Shown here: positions 1 to 10,754 of the stretch, piece by piece
How positions within the stretch are numbered: position 1 is the first letter of the stretch
Layout of the letters: every line of letters begins with the position of its first letter
Assembly: GCA_030762935.1 (NCBI GenBank)
Contig: CM060897.1
Location: 112,030,176-112,094,175, forward strand
Direction of reading: 5' to 3'
Length of the DNA: 64,000 bases
Source of the DNA: Hymenopus coronatus
Lineage: Eukaryota; Arthropoda; Insecta; Mantodea; Hymenopodidae
Translations under genes and position numbers: made by a program
Notes under the pieces: generated by a model
Seen by the model: the letters and a program-made list of their open reading frames with translations, nothing else
Database searches by the model: none
Told to the model about the DNA's origin: nothing

Positions 1-648
1 ATTTTCGTATTTTAACTGCATATCTCGTTTTGGTAAAATGTTCATAGAGGTACGCTAATTGTAAATAGTATAAAAGTATTGTTGAAAATAATTCTGCATA
101 GTAGGTTTTAGAACAACTCACTTGGTAAAACACCAATAATTTTGTAAATATAAGTGTTAAAGAACAGACCTTTTTTATTTTGATCGGAAAGTTTTACTTT
201 AGCTATTTGCACCATTAGCATCCCGCTCATATTTCTTTCATGTGAGAGTTTTGAAGTACTGCGAAGCTGTGTTTGGAAAGTTAGGTTATATTTGTTTTAA
301 TATTATGTTTAAAAGCAATTTACAAAAGCCCCATTATCTCAGAATCTAATTAGCACTAGGGCTGAATTTTTACAACACGTTTACATTTAATTAGACTTTA
401 TTTTAATGAAAAAGTTTTTATATATGGATTAGTTATCTTTTTAAAATTTAAAAATCATATTTTTCAATAAAATTTTAAGAGCTTTATTAAAAAAAAAAAG
501 CATACATTTTCTTCTAATCAACACAAACATTCTATTTTTCATCCATCAACACTGAAGGTATAGCCGGAAATACCCTGAATAATTTAGCTCATTATGTTAG
601 TTGCTGAGATAATGGGTCAAACCTTAACATTGGCAACAGAGGGAATTC
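1..648. other. AT-rich stretch without recognised feature
   Basis: No open frame with recognisable protein, no tRNA-like promoter boxes and no HINE-like block until the first copy begins near 649. The sequence is AT-rich with short homopolymer runs. Confidence 0.5.
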
Positions 649-1378
649 CGGCTCCCCTTAAGTAGAAGGGAATAAGGGAATAAACTAGCCTAAACCAACA
701 ATCAGATATTTTAAAGTATTGTTTCTATGGGATTTAAATCCAATTTTTTTACTTGGCTAGGATTTGACCAGTTCCCATATGAGAAAAGTTTTAAGTATTT
801 TAAAACTGAAATTAATAACAAGAAATATCTCGAAAAGGGTCAATGTTATATATATATATATAACAAATTGTTTAACGAGATCTACATCTTTTGTGAGGTA
901 AATTTTTGTAAGTTTTGCTTCTTACGGTTTAACAGTAATGCAAAATTCAGCTAAATTCATCCAGAATGAAGTCCTCGGAAGCTACTGCCAGAAAATTCAA
1001 GATATACATTTTATTGGTGATATAAAATAGCTTTAATATACGATATTTTAATCAAAAAATTTAAAGCCATTTTTGAGAAAAACAACATTTTCAAAAATGT
1101 TTCCATGTAAAGAGTAGCTTAGGGTCGGGGATTCTCTTGAAAATATTCGTGTCGTATCCTTGAAAGATACCAAACTTAAATACCAAGTTTGGTATTTATC
1201 GGTCATTTCGTTTTTGAGCTACGCTTTGCACAGTCACACAAGAGGATCTTTTTCTAAAATTTTTTTGTTATTCGGAGGTCCAAAAACGTGTACTTCCGAT
1301 GAAATATCAGCAACAAATTTTTGGGTACAATATAAAACTTTCTGTATACACTATGTACATAGTAAGTGTAGAAAAGTA
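649..1378 (+). mobile_element. HINE-like element, 5'-truncated copy
   Basis: The 5' third is missing; the match starts at the block containing TAAGTAGAAGGGAATAAGGG. It then carries the central block (CAAGATATACATTTTATT), the palindromic AAATACCAAGTTTGGTATTT and the CGAATTTTTGGG-type 3' block (degenerate), and ends in the hairpin core CTATGTACATAGT with GTAGAAAAGT. The microsatellite is reduced to a few CA units. ORFs inside are incidental to the repeat. Confidence 0.85.
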
Positions 1379-1439
1379 ACAAAAAATGACAGATGTTTAA
1401 TATTTGAGATAAGAAAAAGCCATATAAGTAGCAGACTGA

Positions 1440-1838
1440 CCAAACAATCGAGTTTATAAAACATTGGAAGATGTCTCCGTTCTCTTGTTCAACGTTCTTG
1501 TTTTGGAATATTAGCAATTTCCTGCGAGAATGCATCTTTCAATTGCTGTCGGGTTGTTGGATGTGTCAAGAAAACTTGTTTTTTAACTCAAACCAACAGC
1601 CAAAATTGGGTGGGATTGAGAGCTGAAGATAACGGCGACCACTATGTTGGAAAGTGTCTGCGCCAAAGATTTGAATAATAAATTGTTTTACAGGGGCGTA
1701 GATATGAAACTCCTCAGCAACATAGACACCAATGATTACCTTTGGTCTTCCATATTTCTTCTTATCAATAACAAATTCTCTGATTACATTCACATAATTA
1801 CGAATGAAACATGGGCTAGCTCTCAAATAATTAAAATC
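1440..1838 (-). other. Unidentified minus-strand peptide-bearing stretch
   Basis: Two adjoining minus-strand frames (1566-1847 and 1254-1535) read as ordinary protein-like sequence. One contains a segment beginning PTTRQQLKDAF and ending IANIP, which loosely recalls the C-terminal part of Tc1/mariner-type transposases. Frames are broken and no catalytic residue is visible. It may be an old transposon relic; I cannot name the family. Confidence 0.25.
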
Positions 1839-1845
1839 GCCCTCC

Positions 1846-2090
1846 ATGGTGCAGTGGTTACCATTCTAGTTTCATATACCCAAAGATTTTTCGGGCGTAA
1901 AAATCCTTAGCATGGCTTCCTTCGGAAGGGAGGTAAAGCCGTTGGATCCATGTAGTAAACTTACGGCACCGAAAAGAACCTCAAACCTCAAAAAGAGGTC
2001 TCTGAGAAAAATTAAGCGGTGTTTCATGCCCAATATAGAACGGGACGCTGAGAACCACGGCAGTTAAAGAGCGTCCATTAATAAAACCCC
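1846..2090 (+). mobile_element. tRNA-derived SINE, family B
   Basis: It starts with ATGGTGCAGTGGTTA, which fits an RNA polymerase III box A (TGGTGCAGTGG); a weak box B-like segment follows about 45 bp later. The body at 1970-2085 (GAACCTC, AGAGGTCTCTGAG, TATAGAACGGGA, GAGCGTCCAT) recurs at 28685-28825, showing that it is a dispersed family. Confidence 0.55.
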
Positions 2091-2356
2091 ATTTATATTT
2101 CATTTAAATTGTTAAGCAGCTCTAAATTTCCTCAAGCCCTGAGAAAAATCCCAGTTGCTTAAATAATGGCATTGAATCTGTAGTACTGTAATCATTTAGT
2201 AATTGAACCATAAATTATAGCTTACAAAATCTTTAAGCAGTATGAATAAATTTATTCATGTTTTATTCAACAAAACTGTACCCATAGTAACGGTGACCTG
2301 AAAAAAAATCAAAAAGAAATTTAAAGCCCATTGTTTGCTCGCTATGTGACTCCGAT

Positions 2357-3205
2357 TTTACTTTCCTACACGTAGAGAGGGTATTATAATGTACCCAAAA
2401 TGTTGATACCGATATCTCACCAGAAATACACGTTTTACGGTCCTCTGTATCCAAGAAAAAGAATGTTTACAAATAGATACGTGTGGTGTGTGACTCTCCG
2501 CGTCCGTGTGTCTGTGAACACGTAACTCAAAAAAAGGTAAAATACAAAACTTGGCATTTGAGTTTAGTATCTTCTAAAGATTCGAAATGAAGAATTTGAG
2601 GAAAATCTCCTCACCCCAAGGTGTATGTGGAAAAAAGTTCTAAAACTTTTATTTTCTCAAAAATGGCTTTAACAATTTTGATTAAAATACCATATATTAA
2701 AGATATTTACATGAAAAATAATATGTATATATTGAATTTTTTGAAAATAGCCTCTGCAGTATTGACCCAAGATAATATTCTGGATGAGTTTTGCTTAATT
2801 TTGCATAACTGGTAAACTGTAAGAGATAGACAACAACTTATTACAGAAAAAGTGCAAATCTCATTAAAACACACAATTTATGTCATATACATTTGTTTTT
2901 CGTGAAGTTGACCACCTTTTAAATATTTTTTTGTTTCTGGTTTCGGTTTTAAAATAAAACTTTTCACGTACGGGAATTTGTCTACTCCTGGCCAAGCAAA
3001 GAAACTGAATTCATCCACATGGCAACTCTGATTTTAAAATATTTTGCTATCGCTTAAGCCTATTTTATACTCTAATTTCCCTTCTACTTGCAAGAAAGCA
3101 AGAAATAATGTTTATCTTGGTTAGCCTGAAGTAGATAGAAGAATAAGATTTTTTTCAACAGTAATTTGTTACCGAGACGTAGAGAAAATTGAATTATTCA
3201 TAGGT
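2357..3205 (-). mobile_element. HINE-like element, nearly full copy
   Basis: It begins with TACTTTCCTACACGTAGAGAGG, a decayed 3' hairpin, then AAATTTTGATACC-type sequence, a decayed GT tract near 2485-2515 and the conserved central blocks. It ends at ACGTAGAGAAAATTGAAT, where the usual CATGTGAATGGAACACATCAGA is lost. Divergent and therefore old. Confidence 0.8.
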
Positions 3206-3780
3206 GTTTTTAAGTGTGAAGTGAGTTTTGAAAGACCCTATATATTACACCAGAATGTTAGCATTCAGGAGTATGCCTGTCATTTGCTAACCAGCACGTG
3301 GAAGATTATAGTTATGAAGAGAAGCAAACAGCAATTCGAGAAATATGCGAGGTTGGCCCTGAAATACAGCTGTACATTACACGCCCAAATTAGAGCTTTA
3401 TTAACAGAAATTTATTGCAAACAGTCACTGTAAAGAATTTATAAAGAGTGTTGAAAAATTCTGTAGAGGAGTATAAATATGCGAAACTTGAGTAGGCCTA
3501 TTAAGGTAAAACGTCTGTGAAATTTCCAAAATACACAGCAAGCAAGAAGTAGAAGCACAATCATTTCTTCAACAAATAGAAGAACACAAGAACAATTGGA
3601 TAGAGCATCTGTAAAAAGTGACAGAGTTTAGGATACCAAGATGGCATTGAGATTGGTAGGAAGACCAAGAAAACGAAGGGCTGAACAGATGTGAGATTGG
3701 AACAGGCAAGAAGATAATGACGATGTTAGTAACGCTAATCTTCATTAACATGAAGTCATAGTAATAATAATATTTTGGAA
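3206..3780 (+). pseudogene. Non-LTR retrotransposon reverse transcriptase C-terminus, relic
   Basis: Translation of about 3585-3745 gives NWIEHL, then RIPRWH, then GRPRKRRAEQM, a stop, then DWNR followed by an acidic tail. The order N-W-x-E-H-L, R-I-P, G-R-P-x-x-R-W is characteristic of the extreme C-terminus of many LINE ORF2 proteins. Stops and small indels separate the motifs, so it is dead. An ORF at 3221-3433 upstream may be more of the same relic but has no motif I recognise. Confidence 0.5.
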
Positions 3781-3812
3781 CTGGTAGGGAAATTCATATG
3801 ATTGTACAAATC

Positions 3813-3928
3813 AAATTTTTGGACACAGGAGACGCTAAAAGTGTATTTCCTGTAAACTCTCGGTATCAAACTTTTGGATAAGATGGCATACCTTCTCTAC
3901 CTATTATGTAGGAAGCAGAGAAGGGAAA
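3813..3928 (+). mobile_element. HINE-like element, 3' fragment
   Basis: Only the post-microsatellite block is present (ATTTTTGGACACAGGAG, CCTGTAAACTCTCGGTATC), ending at a decayed hairpin and GAGAAGGGAAAG. A remnant of a minus-copy 5' terminus (GGGAAATTCATATGATTG) lies just before it at about 3785-3812. Confidence 0.6.
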
Positions 3929-3972
3929 GAACTTAAGAGTAATTTAAATTGTGTGTTTGAGACCAATATTTT

Positions 3973-4790
3973 TACTTTCTCTAGCCCGTATGTACAATGT
4001 ACATAGTGAATAGAGGAGGTCTTGTATTCCATCCAAAAATTCGATGCCGATATTTCATCGTGTTTTTTAGGTCCCCTGATTCCGAAAAGAGCATTTTAGA
4101 AAAAGAACACAGTGTGTGTTTGGACAGCTTAGTTAAAAAAAGGAAACGACTGTTAAATACCAAACTTGGTATTTAAGTTTAGTATCTTCCAAGGATGAAG
4201 ATTTTCAAGAAAATCCCCCACCCCAAATTACATTTTACGTGGAAATTTTTTGAAAATTTAGTTTTTTTCATAAATTGTTCTATTAATTTTTATTAAAATA
4301 TCGTATATTAAAGATTTTACATCAATAATAATAATAGTAGTAGTAATAATAGCAATAATAATATATAGAATTTTCTGGGAATAACCTCGAGAGTTTTGCA
4401 GAATTTTCTTAACGATTCAATCATAAGAGATAAACAAATCTCAATACACAAAAAATGCAGGTATCGTTAAAACCACATAATTTGTCATATATATTTTTAG
4501 AATTGACCGTTTTCGAGATATTCCTTGTTATTGGTTTCAATTATACTATCCAACCTTTTTTCAAACGGGACCAAGCAATGTGAACCTCAATTATCTCACA
4601 TAACTTTTAAAAGATTTGATTATTTATTACTTTACCCAGTGTATTCCCTTATTTCACTTCTATTTAAAAGGAAGCAATCAATAAGATCAATTTTGGTAAT
4701 GTTTATTTCATTTAACATGATGCACATAAAAGAATAATCTAAGAATTGTATGTGGAACAGTTAGAAAAAGGATTCTAATGGATTATATCG
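3973..4790 (-). mobile_element. HINE-like element, subfamily 2 copy
   Basis: Starts with ACTTTCTCTAGCCCGTATG and the variant hairpin TATGTACAATGTACATA. The palindrome AAATACCAAACTTGGTATTT is intact near 4155-4175, and an ATAAT-type tract at 4321-4360 interrupts the central block. It ends at a decayed GTATGTGGAACAGTTAGAAAAAG, the terminus typical of the subfamily that reads GTAGAACAGCTAGAGAAAG elsewhere. Confidence 0.8.
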
Positions 4791-4908
4791 GATCTTTTGT
4801 AGCACGTTTTCGTCTATTGCTTAAAATTTGCCAACTTTGCAAATTTTTTTCCAAATGAACAGTTACTCAAAGGCTATTCCCAGAAAATTCGAGGTATATT
4901 TTATTTTT

Positions 4909-5283
4909 CCCAGTCCATTTACCCTCCCCGTACTTAGGACTGACACCCTCTAGGACTGACAAGCGGATGCCTAAGGGGCAGAAGCCTGTCAGGGAGCCCA
5001 CCGCACGTAAGCACAGAATGGGGATCCTGGAGGGAGCGGTCGATCCGTAGCCAGGCATGAGGTGAGGAAGTAGATGATATGAAATTCAAGCGAAATGGAT
5101 GATAGGAAAGGTGATGGTGGAGCAATTGGTGGAATGAGTGGCGGAGGACCCGAAGGACCCGGATAAAATCCGCCTAGGCGTCGCTTCACCCACCACAAAT
5201 TCCATGTGAGGGCGCTTGGAATCGCACCCAGACCGCCTAGGTGGGAGGCGAGCGATATAACCACATGGCCATGACCATGCCAA
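4909..5283 (-). mobile_element. tRNA-derived SINE, family A variant with long tail
   Basis: Read on the minus strand it starts GGCATGGTCATGGCCATGTGG (decayed box A), then CTAGGCGGTCTGGGTGCGATTC (box B-like), AATTTGTGGTGG and CGGGTCCTTCGGGTCCTCCG. This is the same layout as the copies at 41441-41670 and 57898-58142. Its 3' part (about 4909-5060) differs from those copies, so it is a variant or a fusion with another sequence. Confidence 0.6.
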
Positions 5284-5439
5284 AGCGGCCCTGGCTCATC
5301 CCAGGGGATCGCATGTGGAATTTTTGTGAACAAATCCGCGGGGTTTCTCCGGGTTCTCCAGTTCCATCCCGACCCAGAAGCTATTTGCTAACAGATATCT
5401 GCCCCTAGGCGCTGACTTACAAATCCTCCATACGAGGAT
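5284..5439 (+). mobile_element. SINE family A fragment, opposite orientation
   Basis: GGATCGCATGTGGAATTTTTGTG and GGGTTTCTCCGGGTTCTCC match the middle of SINE family A on the + strand. It abuts the minus-strand SINE at 4909-5283, so the two form a head-to-head pair inside one HINE-like host. Confidence 0.55.
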
Positions 5440-5489
5440 AAGTAGTAAATATTATGGCATTTTATTTAAAATCGTTACATCCACTTTTT

Positions 5490-5653
5490 ACTATCTCCAC
5501 ACTTTGAATGTATTGTATGGTGTATAGAGAAGGTATTGTATTGCACCCAAAAATTCGATACCGAGATTTCACCACAAATACATGTTTTGGGACCCCTTAA
5601 TCCCAAAAAAAAGCATTTTTAGAAAAATGTCCGCATGTATGTGTGTGTTTGCG

Positions 5654-5701
<48 letters not shown>

Positions 5702-6365
5702 CAGTAGCTTAAAAACGAAAATTCGGTTAAATACCAAACTTGATATTTAAGTTTCAAATCTTCCAAGGATTCAACACAAAGATTTTCAAGAAAATCCTCC
5801 CACCCCAAACTAATCTTTACATGGAAAAATGTTTAAACATTTTGTTTTTCACAAAAATGGCAAACGATTTTAATTAAAATTCCGTATATTACAGATATTT
5901 ACATCACAAATAAAATGTACATTTTTAAGTTTCTGGGAATATCCTCTGATGACCTCTTTATTCTGGATGAGTTTTGCTGGATTTTTCATAACTGGTAAAC
6001 TGTAAGAGATAAACAAAACCTTACTGCACAAAATATGTAGATTTCTTTAAAACACGTAATTTATGTCATGTTTTTTGTGTACAGTCTCTGAAATAATCCC
6101 TGTTAAAGATTTCATTTTTAAGCTAAGTAATTTGTTCAAACGGGAAATCATCACTCATTTCATCACTCTGGTTTTCCTGTTGGTTATACAAAGCGAACCG
6201 AATTTGAAATGTTTTCACATAGCGAGCAGCTTTTAAAAAATTTGGCTATCGCTTTAGTTTTTCTACTTATAAGGAAAGAATTCTGCTAATGTTTAACTCG
6301 GTTAGCATAATGTGGATAAAAGAATATTCTTTTGTAGGAAGAGCTTGTATGTGGAACAAATCAAA
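5490..6365 (-). mobile_element. HINE-like element, full copy nested in another copy
   Basis: Runs from ACTATCTCCACAC (decayed 3' terminus) through CACCCAAAAATTCGATACCG, a long GT tract, the palindrome and central blocks to GTATGTGGAACAAATCAAA. The host + copy resumes directly after a T run on both sides, with no other duplicated bases. Confidence 0.85.
5657..5699. repeat. (GT)n microsatellite inside HINE-like copy
   Basis: About 21 uninterrupted GT units, at the position where every full copy of this family carries a CA/GT tract. Confidence 0.95.
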
Positions 6366-7317
6366 TTTTTGATAGATCAAAAATTCTGAAAAAAATATTC
6401 CATGAAATAGAGGATTTTGTTGAAAATCTTCGTGTCGCATCTTTGGATGTTACGAATTTAAGAACTAGTTTGTAATTTTCGTTTATGAGTTATGCTTTGT
6501 AGGCATACACATACACACACGTGTGTACCTAAGCTGATCATTGAGTCTGAAATCGTGTATTTCTGGTGAAACCTTAGCTTTGAATTTTGGGTGAAGTATA
6601 TTACTCTCTGTACGTACAACGTAAAGTATATGTGTATAGTAAGGAAATTAAAAATATGGTTTTCCATTCACATGACTTTCTCTACCTGTTCTGCAAAACT
6701 ATTCTTACAAAATAGTATTCTTCTACTTCATGCCAATCAAGAAAAACATTAACAGATGCTCATATTACTTAATTTCTACTGCGGGGAAGGGAAATAGGAG
6801 AATACACTAGACCAAAGAAATAGCCAACTCTTTTAAAAGCTGTCCTATAGGACGAATTTGAAATTCGGTTCTCTTTGCATGTCCAAGGCTAAAACAAAAT
6901 TAAAGGGAATGGCAATTTACCGTTTTAAAATTTAAACCAATGAGGAATATCATCTAAATATATCTGGAAAGTTGCATGCTTTAAGGAGATGTAAAAAGTT
7001 ATCTATTTCCTATGTTCACTAGTTAGGTCAAAGTCATCCAGAACGAGGAGGACTTCAGAGACCACTCCCAGTAAAGTCAGGATATACATTTCATTTAAAA
7101 GTATCTTAAATGTATGGTATATCAATTAAAATCGTTAGACATTTACATTTTCGAAAAATGCTTTTCCGTGTAAAGGTTAGTTTAGAGCGAGCGCATCTTC
7201 TCGTCGGACTCCTGGAAAATGCTGCATTTAGGCATTTATTGTTGTTTAACGGACTTTTCTTTTTGAGCCATCCTATTTACAGCTACACACATGCGCGCGT
7301 GGACCTTTTTAGTTTTA

Positions 7318-7456
7318 ACTTGCTCTACCACGTATGTACAATGTACATAGACTGTAGTTAGAGAAGATAAAAATTTGATACCGAGATTTCTACGGAAAAA
7401 CATGTTTTGTGGCTCTCTGAATCCAAAACAAGTACTTTTAGACAAACGTTCATGTG

Positions 7457-7527
<71 letters not shown>

Positions 7528-8217
7528 CGCAGAGCTCATACTCGTAAAGTAGGTTAAATACAAAACTTGGTATTTAAGATCAGTATCTCCCAAGTATGTG
7601 ACACGAATATTTTCAGGAAAATAATCCCCACAACTTAAACTACCTGGAACTTGCATGGAATACTTTTTAAGAAATGGCTCTAAAGATTTTCATTAAGATT
7701 GTTAAAGATATTCACATGGCAAATAAAGCGTATCCTGAATTTCTTGTGTATAGCAACTGGTAAAGTGTAAGAGACACACAAAACCAGACTACATAACAAA
7801 TGTAGTCTTGTTATAACATACAATTTATGCCAAATACAATATTTCTTTGGTTGAACTTACCATTTCCGAGATATTCTGTGTTATTTTTTTTAATTTAAAG
7901 TACTTAAAATTTTCTTAAACTGATTGACTTCATCCGTGTCACATATATATCCCTTTCCATTGCTTTTTTTTTTACCTTTGTTTTTTTGTTACTCCTGATA
8001 TAAAAGAGAGCCGAATATTAATGCCAATCGGATAGCGACAGTAACAACTTTTAAAATATATTATTGTTACTTTAGAATAATATAATCCCTAGTTTATCTC
8101 TTATTTATAAAGAACTACATTTTATCTTGATTAGCATAAAGTAGAGAGAAGAAAATTCTCTTTAAAGAATAATTTGTTGCAGTATAGCTAGAGAAAATCA
8201 TGTGAATACGCATCAGA
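7318..8217 (-). mobile_element. HINE-like element nested antiparallel in host copy
   Basis: Begins AACTTGCTCTACCACGTATG with the variant hairpin TATGTACAATGTACATA. It carries a GT tract of about 32 units, a decayed palindrome and a T-rich patch near 7960-7990, and ends CTAGAGAAAATCATGTGAATACGCATCAGA. It sits in the T run of the host's GGACCTTTTT motif. Confidence 0.85.
7460..7523. repeat. (GT)n microsatellite inside HINE-like copy
   Basis: About 32 GT units without interruption, among the longest tracts of this family in the window. Confidence 0.95.
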
Positions 8218-8348
8218 TTTGTTTTTATTCATGTGGGAGCGCAAAACATATATGCGGTGAAATCTGGGTATCAATTTTTGGGTGGAATATAGTACGTTCT
8301 TTATTTGCTACGTACATACATTGCACATACATGGTAGAGAAATTAAAG

Positions 8349-9395
8349 CACACTTCTGTGTGTACTTAAAGCAGGCGGTCGATGGTATATAAACCCCAGA
8401 CTGTCAAATGTGAGGCTCACTCGGAGCCATTTCGTAGAGTTACAAGCGAGCCGAAACAAGATGAAGAATGCCGGTCAACAGCACGGCCAAATAAATGAAG
8501 GTAGTAAACAAAAACAGGTTGAAATGTAGCCGTAGAGCAAGAAAAACGAGACGAAGAAGTAGAAAATATAAACGTAACTTGTAGTTGAGACAGGAGTGGC
8601 TAGCTAATAGTAACCGAATCAGGTCAAGTGTGACGTTACAACTTCCTGAAGTTTAGACACACTATACCCACCAAAGTATTTCTTGTCCTAGGTGGGCGCT
8701 GACCTAACGAGCTGTTGACACGGTGTTAGAAATGGTGTTAGTGAATGGCAGCAGATTTGTTTGGAAAAGTACCTGATGTGGAATGGAATGTGTGTTTATT
8801 TCTAGCTTGTTTTGTTGACAGCACCTGTGGAGTTTTCCATCTATAGAAGCAGAAGATTAACGTTATATCTGAGATAGCGATAAAACAAAAATTCATTCAG
8901 AACGGAAACAGGTTCTGGGAAACCAACACGAGCTCAGGTTTTGCTGTCATTTTGTGGACGGTACTCAAGTTAAATGGTTTTTCTTATTTTTAGTGTTCTA
9001 TTTGCTTTACCTAATTGCCTATTTCGTTCCAACATCTTAACTGGGTATTACTAAACTTTCTTCTTTTATGAGAGTGTTATCTTGTATACAGTTCTATCAT
9101 TCTCACCATAAGATGCTTCGATTATTGCCACATTTACTGATCGTATTCCTAGCCTTATAGAGTTGCCCTTCTTCCTCCACTTGCTGTCCAGCAACAGACT
9201 AAACATCCTTTATTTTCTCTATCTATGAATAAGAGAATTGGTTATCCAACCAAAACTTTCGCCAAACTAAATGTTTTGAGTTTTATTAATTAATTATTAA
9301 TTTTTGAAAGCAAGATTTTAAGAATAGTTTTAGACCACTAAAGATAGAAGACAATGGAGGATCCTGAGAAATGAAGAACTAAATAAAAGAATTTA
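8349..9395. other. Unique stretch between repeats
   Basis: About 1 kb without HINE-like blocks, SINE boxes or recognisable protein. It is GC-richer at 8370-8770 and contains a TATA-like motif (separate entry). It may be part of an LTR or a diverged transposon; the sequence alone does not decide. Confidence 0.4.
8376..8430 (+). promoter_or_regulatory. TATA-like core promoter candidate
   Basis: GGTATATAAACC at about 8378-8389 is followed about 30 bp later by GGCTCACTCGGAGCC (8414-8428), a 5-bp stem with a 5-nt loop lying where an initiator would be. GC content rises downstream. Spacing fits a polymerase II core promoter such as that of an LTR retrotransposon, but no coding sequence follows. 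Confidence 0.25.
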
Positions 9396-9396
9396 A

Positions 9397-10664
9397 AATC
9401 TGACGTGTTCCATTCACGTGACTTTCTCTACAATGCTGTAGCAAATTATTGTTAACTCTTTGCAGCCCAATTATTTTCTATTTAAATTGCTTTTGACTAA
9501 TCAAGATTTCAAAGTTATAGGTTAAAACTAGGTTGGAATCTTCGCTACAATGCTATTGTGTATCACAGTTGGAATAGGATGGGATGGACTCAGTTAAAAT
9601 AAACGTTGATTAATATATCTATCGTTGCGTGGACTTCGGTAACATGTAGCAGAATAAAGTTTTGTATTTGTCAGAAAAAATATATTTGAAGGATTTTATT
9701 TTCGCTTTTGCTTGTTCTAAGCCATGTTAATATACAAAGATTCAAAGAAAATACTAAAAATACTTAATTAAGGAACAGAATAATTTAACGTTAACCTTTA
9801 CCCACCTCTTACAACCAATGCAGATAATGTTGCCATATGGCACTATTGAGTTGGATACGGTTAAAAAGGATATTCTTATATCTACTTTATGATATTGGAA
9901 ATAAACATCTGCAGAAATTGTCTTAATTACTTGCTTCCTTGTAAGTAGAAGAAAACTAAGAGAGTACATCAAGTTAAAGCGATAGTCAAATCTTTTAAAG
10001 CCGGTTTCCGTGTGGATGAAATCTGTTTCTATGTAGGGCCAGGAGTTTACAAATTTCAACGTGAAAAATGTTAAGTATTTTAAGTCTGAAACAAATAGCA
10101 AAGAATATCTCAAAAATGGTCAATTTAACGAAAAAAGTGTATGTGACATAAATTGTGTGTTTTAATGTTATCTACATTTTTTGAGCAGTAAGTTTTTGTC
10201 TATATCTTACGGTTTACCAGTTACGCAAAATTCAGCAAAATTCATTCAGAATTAAGAGGAATTTAGAGGCTATTCCCAGGAAATTAAAAAAAAGCATTTT
10301 GTTTTCCATGTAAATATCTTTAATACAGCCATTTTTGAGAATTCAACATTTTCGGAACTTTTTCCATGTAAACGATAGTTTGCTGATGGGGGGATTTTCT
10401 TGAAAATCTTCGTGCGGCATCCTTGGTAGATACCAAACTTAAATACCAAGTTTAGTATTTAACGGTCTTTTCGTTTTAAGAGCTATGCTGTCCACAAACA
10501 CACACGCGCGCGCACACACACACGGACCTTATACCAAAACTACTTATTTTGGATTCAGGGGGACCCAAAACATGTATTTCTCGTGAAATCTCGGTATCAA
10601 GTTTTTGGGTGCAATACAATACCTTCTCAATACACTATGTACATAGTACGAATAGAGAAAGTAA
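9397..10664 (+). mobile_element. HINE-like copy with a foreign 404-bp insert
   Basis: Left part 9397-9455 is a good 5' terminus (TCTGACGTGTTCCATTCACG, ACTTTCTCTAC) and stops at ATTATTGTTAA. The right part resumes at 9860 with GTTAAAAAGGATATTCTT and continues through a full 3' half, including a mixed CA/CG tract near 10494-10521, to GAATAGAGAAAGTAAAA. Confidence 0.8.
9456..9859. mobile_element. Insertion flanked by GTTAA/TTAA duplication
   Basis: 404 bp separate the two halves of a HINE-like copy and are bordered on both sides by GTTAA (9451-9455 and 9860-9864). The insert starts CTCTTTGCAGCC and ends GAGTTGGATACG. A TTAA duplication is the signature of piggyBac-type and some other cut-and-paste elements, but I see no convincing terminal inverted repeat, so the class is open. 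Confidence 0.45.
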
Positions 10665-10754
10665 AAATATGAATATAAGAAATTAGCTGGAGTTGATTAG
10701 AAATAGCTTCGAATGGAAGAGAACTGTAGAGAAAGCCAAAACATTCAGCCAATG

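Larger units (their letters stand above)
4793..6650 (+). mobile_element. HINE-like host copy broken by a SINE and by another copy
   Basis: One + copy survives in three collinear pieces: 4793-4908 (GGCTATTCCCAGAAAATTCG), 5440-5489 (GTAAATATTATGGC, AAAATCGTTACATCCA) and 6366-6650 (GAAAATCTTCGTGTCGCATC through the 3' hairpin and GGAAATTAAAAAT). The first gap is filled by SINE sequence, the second by a minus copy (5490-6365). The pieces rejoin in consensus order, proving two independent insertions into this copy. Confidence 0.75.
6655..8348 (+). mobile_element. HINE-like host copy interrupted by a nested copy
   Basis: Left part 6655-7317 begins ATGGTTTTCCATTCACATGACTTTCTC and runs to CGTGGACCTTTTT just past the decayed CA tract. 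Right part 8218-8348 resumes with TTTATTCATG, GTGAAATCTGGGTATC and ends GTAGAGAAATTAAA. The gap holds the minus copy 7318-8217. Confidence 0.8.

Noticed and set aside
1566..1847. Minus-strand 93-aa ORF as a known enzyme
   Set aside because: It reads like protein but has no motif I can assign; naming it would be guesswork.
7460..7523. Z-DNA or telomere-type function of GT tracts
   Set aside because: They occur at a fixed place in a repeat family, so the repeat explains them; no independent evidence for function.
9754..10113. 119-aa minus-strand ORF as a gene
   Set aside because: It spans the border between the foreign 404-bp insert and the right half of a HINE-like copy, so it cannot be an ancestral gene.
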